From Williamsia sp. CHRR-6 (GTDB lineage Bacteria > Actinomycetota > Actinomycetes > Mycobacteriales > Mycobacteriaceae), in assembly GCF_018474015.1 (NCBI RefSeq), contig NZ_JAHCSG010000001.1, forward strand, positions 1,272,131-1,336,130: DNA of 64,000 bases, in the 5' to 3' direction. Below are positions 25,505 to 35,021 of this stretch, in pieces. Positions within the stretch are counted from its first letter, which is position 1, and every line of letters begins with the position of its first letter. A program made the position numbers and the translations under genes. The notes beneath the pieces are model-generated. The model was not told where the DNA came from. It worked only from the letters and a program-made list of their open reading frames with translations, and did not search any database.

Positions 25505-27720
25505 CCGCGGGCCAGTACCCGTTCGTAGAACGACAGCAGGGCGATGGTCGAACTCTCCCAGGACAGTTCGTTCTCCACACGCTCGCGACCGATCAGACCC
25601 ATCTTCTCCCGACGCTCGGGATCGTCGAGCAGCGTCTCGATGCCCTCGGCGAATGCCGCGACATCGTTGGACCGTACGTAGATGGCCGCATCCCCGGCCG
25701 ACACCCGCGCCTCCACCAGCTCGAAGGACACGAGCGGGCGGCCCATCGCCATGTATTCGACCACCTTGTTCATGGTCGACACGTCGTTGAGCGGGTTGTA
25801 CGGATCCGGTGACAGGCACACGTCGGCAGTCGACAGGCAGCGCGCGACGAACTCGTCGGGCACCCGGCCGGTGAACTCCACGATGTCGGAGATCCCCAGC
25901 GAATCCGCCAGTGCCACCAACGAATCGAACTCGTCGCCCGATCCCATGATGATCGTGTGCAGGTCATCACGGCCCGACGAACGCAGGTGGGCGATGGCCC
26001 GCAGCGCGTAGTCCACCCCGTCCTGCGGTCCCATCACACCGAGATAGGCAGCCATGAACTGCTTTCCACGACGCAGGTCGGGATCGGGTGGGGTGGGCAC
26101 GAAACGCGACAGGTCCGGCGCACTGCGCACCACCGTCACCGACTCGGGGTGGACCTTGCCGCGTTCGATGGCCACCCGCCGATAGCTGTGGTTGGTGGCG
26201 ATCACCCCGTCGGCGGTGGCGTAGGTCAGCCGCTCCAACATCCGGGTGACCGCCAACAACGCCGGACCCACCCGATTGGTCGGCGAGAAACGGGATTCGA
26301 ACAGCTCGGGCACCAGGTCGTGCTGGTCGTAGACGAAACGGGCTCCCCAAGGCCGCAACAGCAACCCCAGCGGGAAGAAGAAGTCCGGCGGGTTGCAGGC
26401 ATGCAGGACGTCGATGCGTCGACTGCAACGCACCTTCAGCAACAGCCGCAGGGTGTGCGCGAGGGCCATCACGTACTCCCGCGGATACCCGGCCGGACCG
26501 CCAGTGGCCGCGCGCAGCGGGTACCGCAGGATCCGCACGCCGTCGATGACCACCTCACGCTCGGTGTCGGTGGTGCGGCCCAACGGGCAGATCACCGTCA
26601 CGTCGTAGCCGGCGTCCACCAGCGCGCGGCTCTCCTGCCACACCCGACGATCCATCGGCACCGACAGGTTCTCCACCAGCACCACGATGTGGCGGCGGTC
26701 GGTGCGCATCGGCGACAACCGACCGCGCAACCGCGTCAACCCGTCCTGGATCCGGTTCTTCACCGGGTGGATCGATCGCAGCACACCCGGTACGAGGTAC
26801 ACGCCGAGCAGCAGCAGCACCGAGCGCAGCGTGATCCGTTGGCGCAACGCACCACGCGCAGCCGACCGCGCCGAGTGGTCGTCGCCGGACAGCAGCGCCC
26901 AGCGGGCGCGCCGGATCTCGCGGTGCGCCCGCATACCCCGCAGGTGCCCGGCCAACAGTTGGGCGTGGCGTGGGTCATCCAGCGGCTGAACCGATTCGAA
27001 CGATCGCTCCAGGGCGTCCTCGAACGCCTCCACGTGCTCGGCCCCACGTGAGATCGAGTCGTCCCGAATGCGGTAGCGGGCCAGTTTGTCCGGCAACACC
27101 CGGACGTCGTAGTGCTGGGTGAGCCGCAGCCAGATGACCACCGACTCGTCGACGTTGTCCAGGCCGGGGTCGTAACCCTGCACCGCCCACCACGCGTCGG
27201 CCCGGATGGCTGCGGTGTAGTAAGGCACAAAGCCACCGACCACGTCGCCGAAGCTCAAAGCGTGCAGCGGGTTCGGTGCGCGTTTGATGCCGACCGACCG
27301 CAGGTACCCGATCGGCAGGTCCGCCCCTGCGGCGTCGAAACGCACGGCGTCCACGCCCACCGCAGCCACCTCGGGGTTGGTGATCAAGAACTCGGCCACC
27401 CGCAGGCAGAAGTCGGGCAGCAGATGGTCGTCACTGTCGAGGACCACGAAGTACCGACCGCGGGCCTGTGCAGCGGCGGCCATCACCCCACCGACGTACC
27501 CTTGGTTCTCCTGGCGCACCAATCGGATTCGACTGTCGTGGGTGTAGCGACCCACGATCTCGGCCATCTCCTCGGAGTTGCCGTTGTCGACGATCACCAG
27601 TTCCCAGTCGATCCACGTCTGGGCCAGCACCGAGGCGATGGTGGCCTCGATGTAGTGCTCCGTGCGGTAGGCCGTGGTCAGAAAACTGAACGTCGGGACG
27701 CCCGGGTGCCGCAGTGTCAC
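25501..27720 (-). CDS. bifunctional glycosyltransferase: GT2 (GT-A) fused to GT4 (GT-B)
   Basis: A 739-residue fusion. Residues ~8-230 are a family-2 GT-A domain: FSFLTTAYRTEHYIEATIAS, VIVDNGN, VLDSDDHLLPDF (the DxD-like metal site) and DESVVIW. A linker with a hydrophobic stretch (SVLLLLGVYLVPGVL) follows, then a family-4 GT-B domain from ~345 (HIVVLVENLSVPMDRRVWQESRAL, VYDQHDLVPE, AAYLGVMGPQDGVDYAL, MNKVVEYMAMGRPLVSFE). It could add two successive sugars to the lipid-linked repeat unit. GTG 27720 overlaps the preceding gene's stop. Confidence 0.85.
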   Translation of the reverse strand: MTLRHPGVPTFSFLTTAYRTEHYIEATIASVLAQTWIDWELVIVDNGNSEEMAEIVGRYTHDSRIRLVRQENQGYVGGVMAAAAQARGRYFVVLDSDDHLLPDFCLRVAEFLITNPEVAAVGVDAVRFDAAGADLPIGYLRSVGIKRAPNPLHALSFGDVVGGFVPYYTAAIRADAWWAVQGYDPGLDNVDESVVIWLRLTQHYDVRVLPDKLARYRIRDDSISRGAEHVEAFEDALERSFESVQPLDDPRHAQLLAGHLRGMRAHREIRRARWALLSGDDHSARSAARGALRQRITLRSVLLLLGVYLVPGVLRSIHPVKNRIQDGLTRLRGRLSPMRTDRRHIVVLVENLSVPMDRRVWQESRALVDAGYDVTVICPLGRTTDTEREVVIDGVRILRYPLRAATGGPAGYPREYVMALAHTLRLLLKVRCSRRIDVLHACNPPDFFFPLGLLLRPWGARFVYDQHDLVPELFESRFSPTNRVGPALLAVTRMLERLTYATADGVIATNHSYRRVAIERGKVHPESVTVVRSAPDLSRFVPTPPDPDLRRGKQFMAAYLGVMGPQDGVDYALRAIAHLRSSGRDDLHTIIMGSGDEFDSLVALADSLGISDIVEFTGRVPDEFVARCLSTADVCLSPDPYNPLNDVSTMNKVVEYMAMGRPLVSFELVEARVSAGDAAIYVRSNDVAAFAEGIETLLDDPERREKMGLIGRERVENELSWESSTIALLSFYERVLARG

Positions 27721-29102
27721 CAGCCGATGCCGATGTAATCAGGGCCCAGGCGGCGCTGTTCGGCGCCGGGCAGGCGAACCAGGTCGATGATGATCGTGCC
27801 GGGGCGAGCCCGGTCCACCGCTTCCACGACCTCGGGGTCGTTGGTGGCCGCGACCAGGATCTCGGCGTGCTCCAGCACGGTGTCGATGTCGTCGGTGAGC
27901 AACTGCCCCACGTGCGGGAGATGGCCGGTGATGTACTCCCGGTTGGCCCCCACCAGGTGCGACAGTGCGACGTTGGCGTCGTGGACCTGCACGTCGAATC
28001 CCTTGCCCAGCAGGCGTTCGGCCAGCTCGACGAGCGGGCTCTCACGCAGATCGTCGGTTCCGGACTTGAACGACAGTCCAAAGATGCCCACCTTGCGGCG
28101 GCCGATCCCCACGATCATCTCCACCACGCGGCGCACCTGCGCCTCGTTGGACACCATGATGTTTGCGATCACCGGGATGTCGAGGTTGCGCTGGCGGGCG
28201 GTGTGCATCAACGCGCGGACGTCCTTGGGCAGGCACGAGCCGCCGAAGGCGAACCCGGGCCGCAGGTAGGCGTCGCTGATGTTGAGTTTGGTGTCGGAGA
28301 GGAAGATGTCCATCACCGCATGCGAGTCCAGTCCCAGCTGCGCGCAGATGGTTCCGATCTCGTTGCCGAAAGCCACCTTCAACGCGTGAAAGCTGTTGTC
28401 GGCGTACTTGGTCATCTCGGCAACCTTGATCGGCACCCGAAACCGCTTGCCGGACAGGCCCTGGTACAGGTCCATCACCAGTTCGCCGCTGCGCGCGTCG
28501 GTTTCGCCCACCACCGTCTTGGGCGGGGTCATGAAGTCACGAACGCTGCTGCCCTCACGCAGGAACTCGGGGTTGACGCACACCCCGAAGTCCACTCCGG
28601 CCCGCTTGCCCGACTCACGTTCCAGGATGGGGATCAGGACGTCTTCGCAGGTGCCCGGGACCATGGTGCTGCGGTAGGCCACCACATGGAAACCGTCTTT
28701 GACCGCCAACGCGCGACCGATGTCGGCGCTGGCACGTTCGAGGTACTGGGTGAGCAGGCCGCCACCGGAGGCCGACGGTGTACCCACGCAGACCATCGAG
28801 ATGTCGGTTCCCAGAACGGCATCGAGGACGTCGCCGGTGACGGTCAGCATGCCGTCGTCGACCACACTCTTGGTGAGTTCGCCGATGCGCTCTTCGATGA
28901 CCGGCGCCTTGCCCTCCCGCAGGAACGACATCTTGGCCGGGTTCACGTCCACCCCGATGACGCGGTGCCCGCGGGCAGCGAAGCACGCCGCGGACACGCA
29001 CCCGACGTAGCCGAGACCGAAGACGCTGATCGACGGCGCCGGACCGACGCCTGCCCCCAGGTATTCCGGGTCACGGGCAGTGTCGCCCACCAGAAGAGTC
29101 AT
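27717..29102 (-). CDS. GDP-mannose 6-dehydrogenase-like nucleotide-sugar dehydrogenase (AlgD-like)
   Basis: A 461-residue UDP-glucose/GDP-mannose dehydrogenase. NAD motif GLGYVG (29-34), VNPEFLREG and the catalytic Cys290 in FAFGGSCLPKDVRAL. Several AlgD-specific blocks are present: GVDFGVCVNPEF, KVGIFGLSFKSGTDDLRESPLVELAE, GANREYI and the IIDLV end. These match AlgD far better than UDP-glucose dehydrogenases; a second, Ugd-type enzyme lies at 61473-62819. It should make GDP-mannuronate, or another uronate, for the polymer. It is first in a four-nt-overlap chain with the GT fusion and DUF218 genes, 36 nt from the heparinase-like gene upstream. Confidence 0.85.
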   Translation of the reverse strand: MTLLVGDTARDPEYLGAGVGPAPSISVFGLGYVGCVSAACFAARGHRVIGVDVNPAKMSFLREGKAPVIEERIGELTKSVVDDGMLTVTGDVLDAVLGTDISMVCVGTPSASGGGLLTQYLERASADIGRALAVKDGFHVVAYRSTMVPGTCEDVLIPILERESGKRAGVDFGVCVNPEFLREGSSVRDFMTPPKTVVGETDARSGELVMDLYQGLSGKRFRVPIKVAEMTKYADNSFHALKVAFGNEIGTICAQLGLDSHAVMDIFLSDTKLNISDAYLRPGFAFGGSCLPKDVRALMHTARQRNLDIPVIANIMVSNEAQVRRVVEMIVGIGRRKVGIFGLSFKSGTDDLRESPLVELAERLLGKGFDVQVHDANVALSHLVGANREYITGHLPHVGQLLTDDIDTVLEHAEILVAATNDPEVVEAVDRARPGTIIIDLVRLPGAEQRRLGPDYIGIGW

Positions 29103-29138
29103 GTGGTTCCCCCCACAGTCGCAAAAAGTCCCCCGTTG

Positions 29139-31298
29139 TCAGGTCGGTGGACCAGCCACCCGAACCTGACCTTCACGCCTGGTGTCGATGACACCCCGCT
29201 GCTGCACCCCTCCGCGCGACAGCGTCACCACAATGTCTCCACCGTGATGATGCGCTTCCACTCGGAAGCCTATCTCAACATCGCTAGTTTCCGATATCGG
29301 ATCTCGGGTGACCAGAGTCGCGATCACGGTGGGCAGCGCGCATTGCTGTCCCGACATTCCCATCCACCAGGAAGGAGTGCGCGATTCCAAACGATCAGAC
29401 CAGAATCCGTGTCCACTTGCTTCGTCGCCCCGCGTCGCGAATTCTGCCATCGGTTGTGTCGCAAATGTCGCTATCCGGGCAATGTCACGATCGTGAATTC
29501 GCAATACAGTTTCGTCTGAGGCTGTTCTGCGAATGTCGACCTCGGGAGGCAGCGGCCACGTGAGTTTCAGATCGTGGCGGCCGGTACCGGACAGCAGATC
29601 GACCACCAGCACCGCGTCGAGGGGCACCCAGGACGACAACTCCGACCCCGGCGGCGGCGCCACCACCCAGCGGCGGTGCACCACCGGAGCCCGACCCACC
29701 GCGTAACCGTCGTGTTCGGCGTCGACCACTCCGCGCTCGAGATCAACCGCCCGCACCCGGGTGCGGGCATGACGCGTCCACAGGAACGCACCGGCCATCT
29801 CGGACTGATCTGAACCGTCCACAGTGACGGTCGCATGTGCCTGGGTTCCGCGCATCACGGTGCGCCACTGCGGATGTCCGTAGTAGCTGCCCGTGCCCGG
29901 ATCGCCGATCACCTCGTGTCCGTCGAGGGCCACGGTGACGCCCAGCGCGTCGGCGTGCCCGTGCGCGGCGATGGCCAGGAACCCCAGCGGCCCGACGTCG
30001 ACGGTCACCCGGCGCCCGGCTGATCGCAGCACCACCACGCCGCCGTCGGCGAAATAGGCACTCTCACCGTGCACCTGGGCCGACGACGGACGTCGCAACG
30101 ACAGCGGGGCCAGCCGGGTGGCCGCGAACCAGGCCCGTGCCGCGCTCACCACTGTCGGGTCATCGGCCGGCGCACCGCGCAATCCGGCCACCAGATCGAG
30201 ATGTTCGGCCACCGAGCGCAGTGGCTCAGCACCCAGGCGCAGCGCGAACCCCTCGTCGTCGTCACCGAACCGCGGTTGCGGGTCACCCACCTGCGCCAGG
30301 AACTGCGCGCCGCGCAGCACGGCGTCGGTCAGCTCCGGCGGCGCAACCCCGTCGCGGTCCCCCCACAGTGCGATGGCCACGGCGAACAGCTCAGCGGTGA
30401 AGATCTGATACCCCACCGCCTGTTCGGCGCCCACACCGTCGGGGTGGATCTGCCGGTCGGCCTGGCCGACCAACTCCGCGCGGGCCACCCGCTCCCAGTG
30501 CGGCGCATCGGGCAGATCGGGGAACAGCGTCGCCACCGTGGCCAACCCGACCAGCTCGCCGATCAGATGGTTGTTGGCCGAGGAGAACCGCGACCGCTCC
30601 CGCTCACACCGCGTCGCCGATTCGGCCAGCAGCTCCACGATCGCCGCGTAGCGCTCGGCGGTGAGCAGTTCACTGTCGCGGACCCCGGCCACCGCGATCG
30701 CCACCGACACCGCCCGCACGCCGGCCTCGAACGCCCCTCGCCACGCGATACCCACGCCGGGCGGATTGGCCGTCATCCACGAGTCGAGTTGGTCGAACAG
30801 CGCGCGGGTGTACTTTTCGTCGCCGGTGAACAGCCAGGCTTGGGCCAGCAGGGGCAGGTGCTGCAACCGGTTGAGCTCCCAGATCCACTTGGGGTCGCCG
30901 TCGGCGGTCCGGTGATCGATGCCCGCGGCCGGCGCCACCGGCCAATGCACACCCGACACCGGGTCGTGGTTCCAGTCGATCGGCCGATTCAGCTGCACCC
31001 CGGGGTATCCGAAATACTGGAACCGCAGCTCACAGGCGTCGTCGGCCGCGGCGAGCACATACTCGACGAGCTGGGGGTGGGCGGCGGCGATCTCGTGCGC
31101 GCGACCCCGGTCGAGGAACACCGGGCGGTGTCGGGCCGCGCGGAAGTCGGCCAGCGATGCCGCCACAGCGTGCGCGTGCAGGCCAGGCACCGCGCGGTGC
31201 GCTCGGACACGGGTGGCGATCTGCGAGGTGACGCGCCAGCCGATCTCGGCGGGCGACATCGTGCGCAGGCGTCGGGCATACCAGGAGAGTCGAGCCAC
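29139..31298 (-). CDS. heparinase II/III-like polysaccharide lyase/alginate-lyase-type protein
   Basis: A ~719-residue protein with the architecture of heparinase II/III enzymes found in exopolysaccharide loci. It has an N-terminal (alpha/alpha) toroid (~60-380) with RFSSANNHLIGELVGLA, and a C-terminal beta-sandwich with HGHADALGVTVALDGHEVIGDPGT (His/Asp residues implicated in catalysis and metal binding). No clear signal peptide, so it may act in the cytoplasm or be exported otherwise. Start is uncertain: GTG 31298 gives the conserved N-terminus (LSWYARRLRTMSPAEIGWR), while a longer frame reaches 31397 next to the divergent gene. The last ~100 codons are AT-richer than the rest. It may trim or edit a uronate polymer. 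Confidence 0.75.
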   Translation of the reverse strand: MARLSWYARRLRTMSPAEIGWRVTSQIATRVRAHRAVPGLHAHAVAASLADFRAARHRPVFLDRGRAHEIAAAHPQLVEYVLAAADDACELRFQYFGYPGVQLNRPIDWNHDPVSGVHWPVAPAAGIDHRTADGDPKWIWELNRLQHLPLLAQAWLFTGDEKYTRALFDQLDSWMTANPPGVGIAWRGAFEAGVRAVSVAIAVAGVRDSELLTAERYAAIVELLAESATRCERERSRFSSANNHLIGELVGLATVATLFPDLPDAPHWERVARAELVGQADRQIHPDGVGAEQAVGYQIFTAELFAVAIALWGDRDGVAPPELTDAVLRGAQFLAQVGDPQPRFGDDDEGFALRLGAEPLRSVAEHLDLVAGLRGAPADDPTVVSAARAWFAATRLAPLSLRRPSSAQVHGESAYFADGGVVVLRSAGRRVTVDVGPLGFLAIAAHGHADALGVTVALDGHEVIGDPGTGSYYGHPQWRTVMRGTQAHATVTVDGSDQSEMAGAFLWTRHARTRVRAVDLERGVVDAEHDGYAVGRAPVVHRRWVVAPPPGSELSSWVPLDAVLVVDLLSGTGRHDLKLTWPLPPEVDIRRTASDETVLRIHDRDIARIATFATQPMAEFATRGDEASGHGFWSDRLESRTPSWWMGMSGQQCALPTVIATLVTRDPISETSDVEIGFRVEAHHHGGDIVVTLSRGGVQQRGVIDTRREGQVRVAGPPT

Positions 31299-31398
31299 AC
31301 CACGGACTGTAGACGGCACCGCATGCGGCACGATGGTCGCAAAGGGTGCGCTCTGACTGGGGCGTACCCCACCTGCCACCGACGAACGGGGGGCCACG

Positions 31399-32712
31399 AT
31401 GGGGCCGACGGGAGCGCGACTCGACGTCGCTCACCGCATCCGCCGACTGCATCCGCTGCTGCCGGCCATCCGCGCTGAGCTCGCCCGCATGGACCACGCG
31501 TCGCGACCGCAGGTGGTGGCGTATCAGGAGCGGCGGTTGCGGGCCATGGTCCGGTGGGCCGCGGCCCGTTCGCCGTTCTATCGGGAGCTGTTCCGGCAGA
31601 ACGGGATCGACCCGCGCGACATTCGCACCCTGAACGATCTGACGGCCATCCCACCGATCGACCGCCACCACCTGGTGGAGCGCGGCGAGGAGTTCCGGAC
31701 CTTCCCGGCCGCCACCATGTGGTCGGCGAGTTCGAGTGGCACCTCCGGTCGCCCGGTGGGGGTATATCGCACCCCGGGCTCATCGGCCTACGAACTGTGC
31801 GCGCAGGCCCGCCAGTGGAGCTGGTTCGGGCTGAATGCGTCGTCGCGGCGGATCGTGTTGCGCGGCAGCGACTTCGCCGCCGACCAACCCGGGCGCCCCG
31901 TGCGGGACATGTCAGCCAACGCCCAGTTGATGGTGTCGAGTTTTCATCTCGACGACGAGCACCTCCCGCAGATCATGTCGGCGATCGAAGCGTTCGACCC
32001 GGTGGCCATCGAGGGCTGGCCGTCGAGCATGACGGTGCTCGCGGGCCTGATGCAGCGGCACGGGATCACCCTGCCGTTGCGCGGCATCATCACCTCTTCG
32101 GAGGTGATGAGTGGTCCCAGCCGCGCCCTGATGCGAGCAGTGTTCGGCGGCCCCATCATCGATCACTACGGGCAGACCGAGCGCGTCACCATGAGCGGCA
32201 ACTGCGAACGCGGTACCGACCATGTCTTCGAGGACTACGGCATCACCGAGCTCATCCCGGTCGAGGGCCACCCGGATCGGTGGGAGATCGTGGGAACCCC
32301 GTTGCACAACTGGGGATTTCCGTTGCTGCGTTATCGCACCGGCGACGAGGTCGGACCCGCCCCCAGCCCAACCTGTCCGTGCGGGCGGGGATTTCGCACC
32401 ATCGGACCCATCGCCGGTCGGGCCGAGGACGTGTTCACCGCAGCCGACGGACGGCCACTCCCGTTGCCCTCCACCGTCGTCGACGACCTCGTCGGGGTGC
32501 TGGGCGCGCAGATCGTGCAGCTGGCTCGGGGCCAGTTCGAGGTTCGGGTGGTGCCCGGCCCCGACTACGACCGCGCAGCGGTGGCCGCCCACATCCACCG
32601 CAACACCGACCGCATGTTCGGGCTGGGCCAGCAGCTGGCGATCGTCGAACTCGACGCGCTGGTGGCCGGCGGCAGCGGAAAGGTCAAGACCGCCTACGTG
32701 ATCGGGACCTGA
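31399..32712 (+). CDS. CapK/PaaK-like adenylate-forming ligase
   Basis: A 437-residue member of the phenylacetate-CoA ligase/CapK family. The nucleotide loop is SASSSGTSGRPVGV; IDHYGQTERV and LLRYRTGDEV are the adenylation-domain motifs. The zinc-like cysteines CPCGRGF resemble PaaK-family proteins. CapK proteins are common in capsule loci and are thought to activate a carboxylic acid for attachment to the polysaccharide or an amino sugar. ATG 31399 is divergent from the heparinase gene. The 3' end overlaps the convergent GT4-GT4 gene by 19 nt. Confidence 0.8.
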   Translation: MGPTGARLDVAHRIRRLHPLLPAIRAELARMDHASRPQVVAYQERRLRAMVRWAAARSPFYRELFRQNGIDPRDIRTLNDLTAIPPIDRHHLVERGEEFRTFPAATMWSASSSGTSGRPVGVYRTPGSSAYELCAQARQWSWFGLNASSRRIVLRGSDFAADQPGRPVRDMSANAQLMVSSFHLDDEHLPQIMSAIEAFDPVAIEGWPSSMTVLAGLMQRHGITLPLRGIITSSEVMSGPSRALMRAVFGGPIIDHYGQTERVTMSGNCERGTDHVFEDYGITELIPVEGHPDRWEIVGTPLHNWGFPLLRYRTGDEVGPAPSPTCPCGRGFRTIGPIAGRAEDVFTAADGRPLPLPSTVVDDLVGVLGAQIVQLARGQFEVRVVPGPDYDRAAVAAHIHRNTDRMFGLGQQLAIVELDALVAGGSGKVKTAYVIGT

Positions 32713-35021
32713 CCGGTCACCTCACGCAGCAGCCGCAGATATCCCGCGGCGGTCGCATCGATCGACCCGTGGGCCACCGCGTGCTCGCGTCCGGCCGAAC
32801 CGAGCCGCACCCGCAGGTCGGGATCGTCGATCAGCTCGACCAACGCCGTCGCCAACGCGCGATCATCGCCGACCGGCACGATCCGACCGTGCACGCCGTC
32901 GCCCACCAGATCGGCCACCGCGCCGCAGTCGGTGGCCACCACGGGCACCCCCGCCGCCATCGCCTCGATGAGCACCATCGGCACACCCTCGTGCACCGAG
33001 GACAGACACACCAGGTCCATCGCGGGCAGCAGATCCGCGACATCGCGCCGGGCGCCCAGGAACGACACCCGATGGTCGATCCCGAGAGCGGTTGCCAACG
33101 AACGTAACTCGTTCTCCCGCTCACCGGTCCCGATGATCACCAGCCGCACTTGGGGCCGATCGGGCAGCACCCGCGCCACCGCCCGCAGCGCCACCTCGTG
33201 GGCCTTCTGCATCGACAAACGCGCCACCATGCCGATCACCACGTCAGTGGGCTCGAGCGCGATGTCTGCGGCCAGACGCACGCGCGCGTCGGCTCTGCGC
33301 TGCGCCGACGGCGCGGGCGGCAGTTCAATTCCGTTGCCGATCACCACTTCTCGCGTTCGCGACCAGCGGCGTGCACCCACGCCTTCCACGTCGTGCAGGT
33401 AGCGGCCCTGCGCCGGCGCCAACAGCACCAGGGCCTGCGACAGTGACAGCGTCGCCACGGTGGACGGCGGCAACACCCGCTTGCCGACCGACTGCAGATC
33501 CATGTCGTGTGCGGCCACCACGCTGGGCACCCCCAGCAGCCGGGCCGCCAGCCGACCCAGCACCAGCGCGGCCCGGTGGTGATGCATCACCAGCACCGCG
33601 TCGATGCGGTGGGTCCGCAGGGCGGCCACCAGCCCACCGACCCGGCGCGGATCCACCCGCGAGCGCGCCGGCATCACGACCACGGTGGCCCCGGCGGCAC
33701 CGAACTCCTCCGCCAGCGGTCCGGCCTCCCGCAAGCAGAACAGGGTGACGGTGACCTCGCGAGGATCGAAGGTGCGCACCAACGCCAGCAACAACGCCTC
33801 GGCCCCACCGACGAACGTCAGATCCAGCACCACGCCGAGCCGGATGGGTTTCGTGGGCGCAGCGATGCCGGTGACGCCGACCAGGGCCCGCTCGGTGCGT
33901 TCGACCATCGCCGTCGCCGAGAACTCCCAGGCCACCCGCTGCGCAGCCGCCCGGCCCATCGCAGCTGCCCGCTCGGGGTCGGCGAGTACCGCACCCACGC
34001 TGCGCGCCAACGCATCCGGGTCACGCGCCGGCACCAGGTGACCGGTGCCCGTTTCGGAGTCGGAGTCGACGATCATCTCCCCCACCCCGCCGACGTCGGT
34101 GCAGACAGCGGGCACACCGACGGCCATCGCTTCCAGCAACGCCATCGGAAAGCATTCCACCGCAGCCGAACTCAACACGAAGACATCCATCGCGGCCAGC
34201 AGGTCGGCGACATCGAAACGCCGTCCGGTGAACAGCACCCGATCGCCCACGCCCAGTTCGGCGGCCAGCGCCTCGGTGCGCAGGCGCTCGGGGCCGTCGC
34301 CCACCACCAGGAACCCGACGTCGACCCCGGTGGCCGCCAGTTGGGCGGCCGCTCTGAGGAAGGTGGGGTGGTCTTTCTCCGGACGCATCGCCGAGACGGT
34401 GCCGACAACACGGCTGCGACCGGCGATCACTGTGCCCGACAACACTTCTGCGCGACTGCGGGTGGGTGCCACCGACGCGACGTCCACTCCGTTGCGGATG
34501 ATGACGACCTTGTCCTCAGCGAAGCCCAGAACGTCGGTGAGAAAGGCCCGCTGGGTCTGGGCCACCCCGAAGTAGGCGGTCGTGTAGCGGTCGAGCACCG
34601 CGTCGGCTCGTCGACGCAGCGGCGTCCGGTCGTCGACCTCGGCGTGGTGGTGCACCCACACGATCCGGGTGGGCACCCGGGCGATGATGGCAGCCAACCG
34701 GCCCAGCATGTCGGCGTTGTAGCCACGGGTGAGCACCACCTCGGGCCGCCACCTGCGCATCGCGAGCACCAGCTGCACCAGCGCCAGGGGGAACTGTTTC
34801 TTGGTGCGCCGCAACGCCTGAGCCTGCACCCCGGTCCATTCCAGTTGGTCGAACAGCGCTCCACGGTCGCCGATGCAGATCACCGCCGCGTGGTGGCCAC
34901 GCTCGGCCAGCGCGGGCATCAACGTCACCACATGCCGTTCGGCACCACCGACCCGCAGATCGGGCACCACGTGCATGACCCGCAGCGGTCGCATCGTCAC
35001 CTCAGCTCGATGCTGTGTCAT
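32694..35021 (-). CDS. tandem GT4-GT4 glycosyltransferase fusion
   Basis: A 775-residue protein with two complete GT-B family-4 domains. The first (~10-370) has VVPDLRVGGAERHVVTL, IIRNGVDV, VGTVSAMRPEKDHPTFL and the E-x7-E-like ECFPMALLEAMAVGVP. The second (~395-770) has VVLDLTFVGGAEALLLAL, MHHHRAALVLGR, GMVARLSMQKAHEVAL and EGVPMVLIEAMAAGVP. Both donor-site motifs look intact, so it may add two sugars. ATG 35021 is preferred because it overlaps the preceding stop (ATGA); the frame is open to 35081. It ends overlapping the convergent CapK-like gene. Confidence 0.85.
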   Translation of the reverse strand: MTQHRAEVTMRPLRVMHVVPDLRVGGAERHVVTLMPALAERGHHAAVICIGDRGALFDQLEWTGVQAQALRRTKKQFPLALVQLVLAMRRWRPEVVLTRGYNADMLGRLAAIIARVPTRIVWVHHHAEVDDRTPLRRRADAVLDRYTTAYFGVAQTQRAFLTDVLGFAEDKVVIIRNGVDVASVAPTRSRAEVLSGTVIAGRSRVVGTVSAMRPEKDHPTFLRAAAQLAATGVDVGFLVVGDGPERLRTEALAAELGVGDRVLFTGRRFDVADLLAAMDVFVLSSAAVECFPMALLEAMAVGVPAVCTDVGGVGEMIVDSDSETGTGHLVPARDPDALARSVGAVLADPERAAAMGRAAAQRVAWEFSATAMVERTERALVGVTGIAAPTKPIRLGVVLDLTFVGGAEALLLALVRTFDPREVTVTLFCLREAGPLAEEFGAAGATVVVMPARSRVDPRRVGGLVAALRTHRIDAVLVMHHHRAALVLGRLAARLLGVPSVVAAHDMDLQSVGKRVLPPSTVATLSLSQALVLLAPAQGRYLHDVEGVGARRWSRTREVVIGNGIELPPAPSAQRRADARVRLAADIALEPTDVVIGMVARLSMQKAHEVALRAVARVLPDRPQVRLVIIGTGERENELRSLATALGIDHRVSFLGARRDVADLLPAMDLVCLSSVHEGVPMVLIEAMAAGVPVVATDCGAVADLVGDGVHGRIVPVGDDRALATALVELIDDPDLRVRLGSAGREHAVAHGSIDATAAGYLRLLREVTGQVPIT

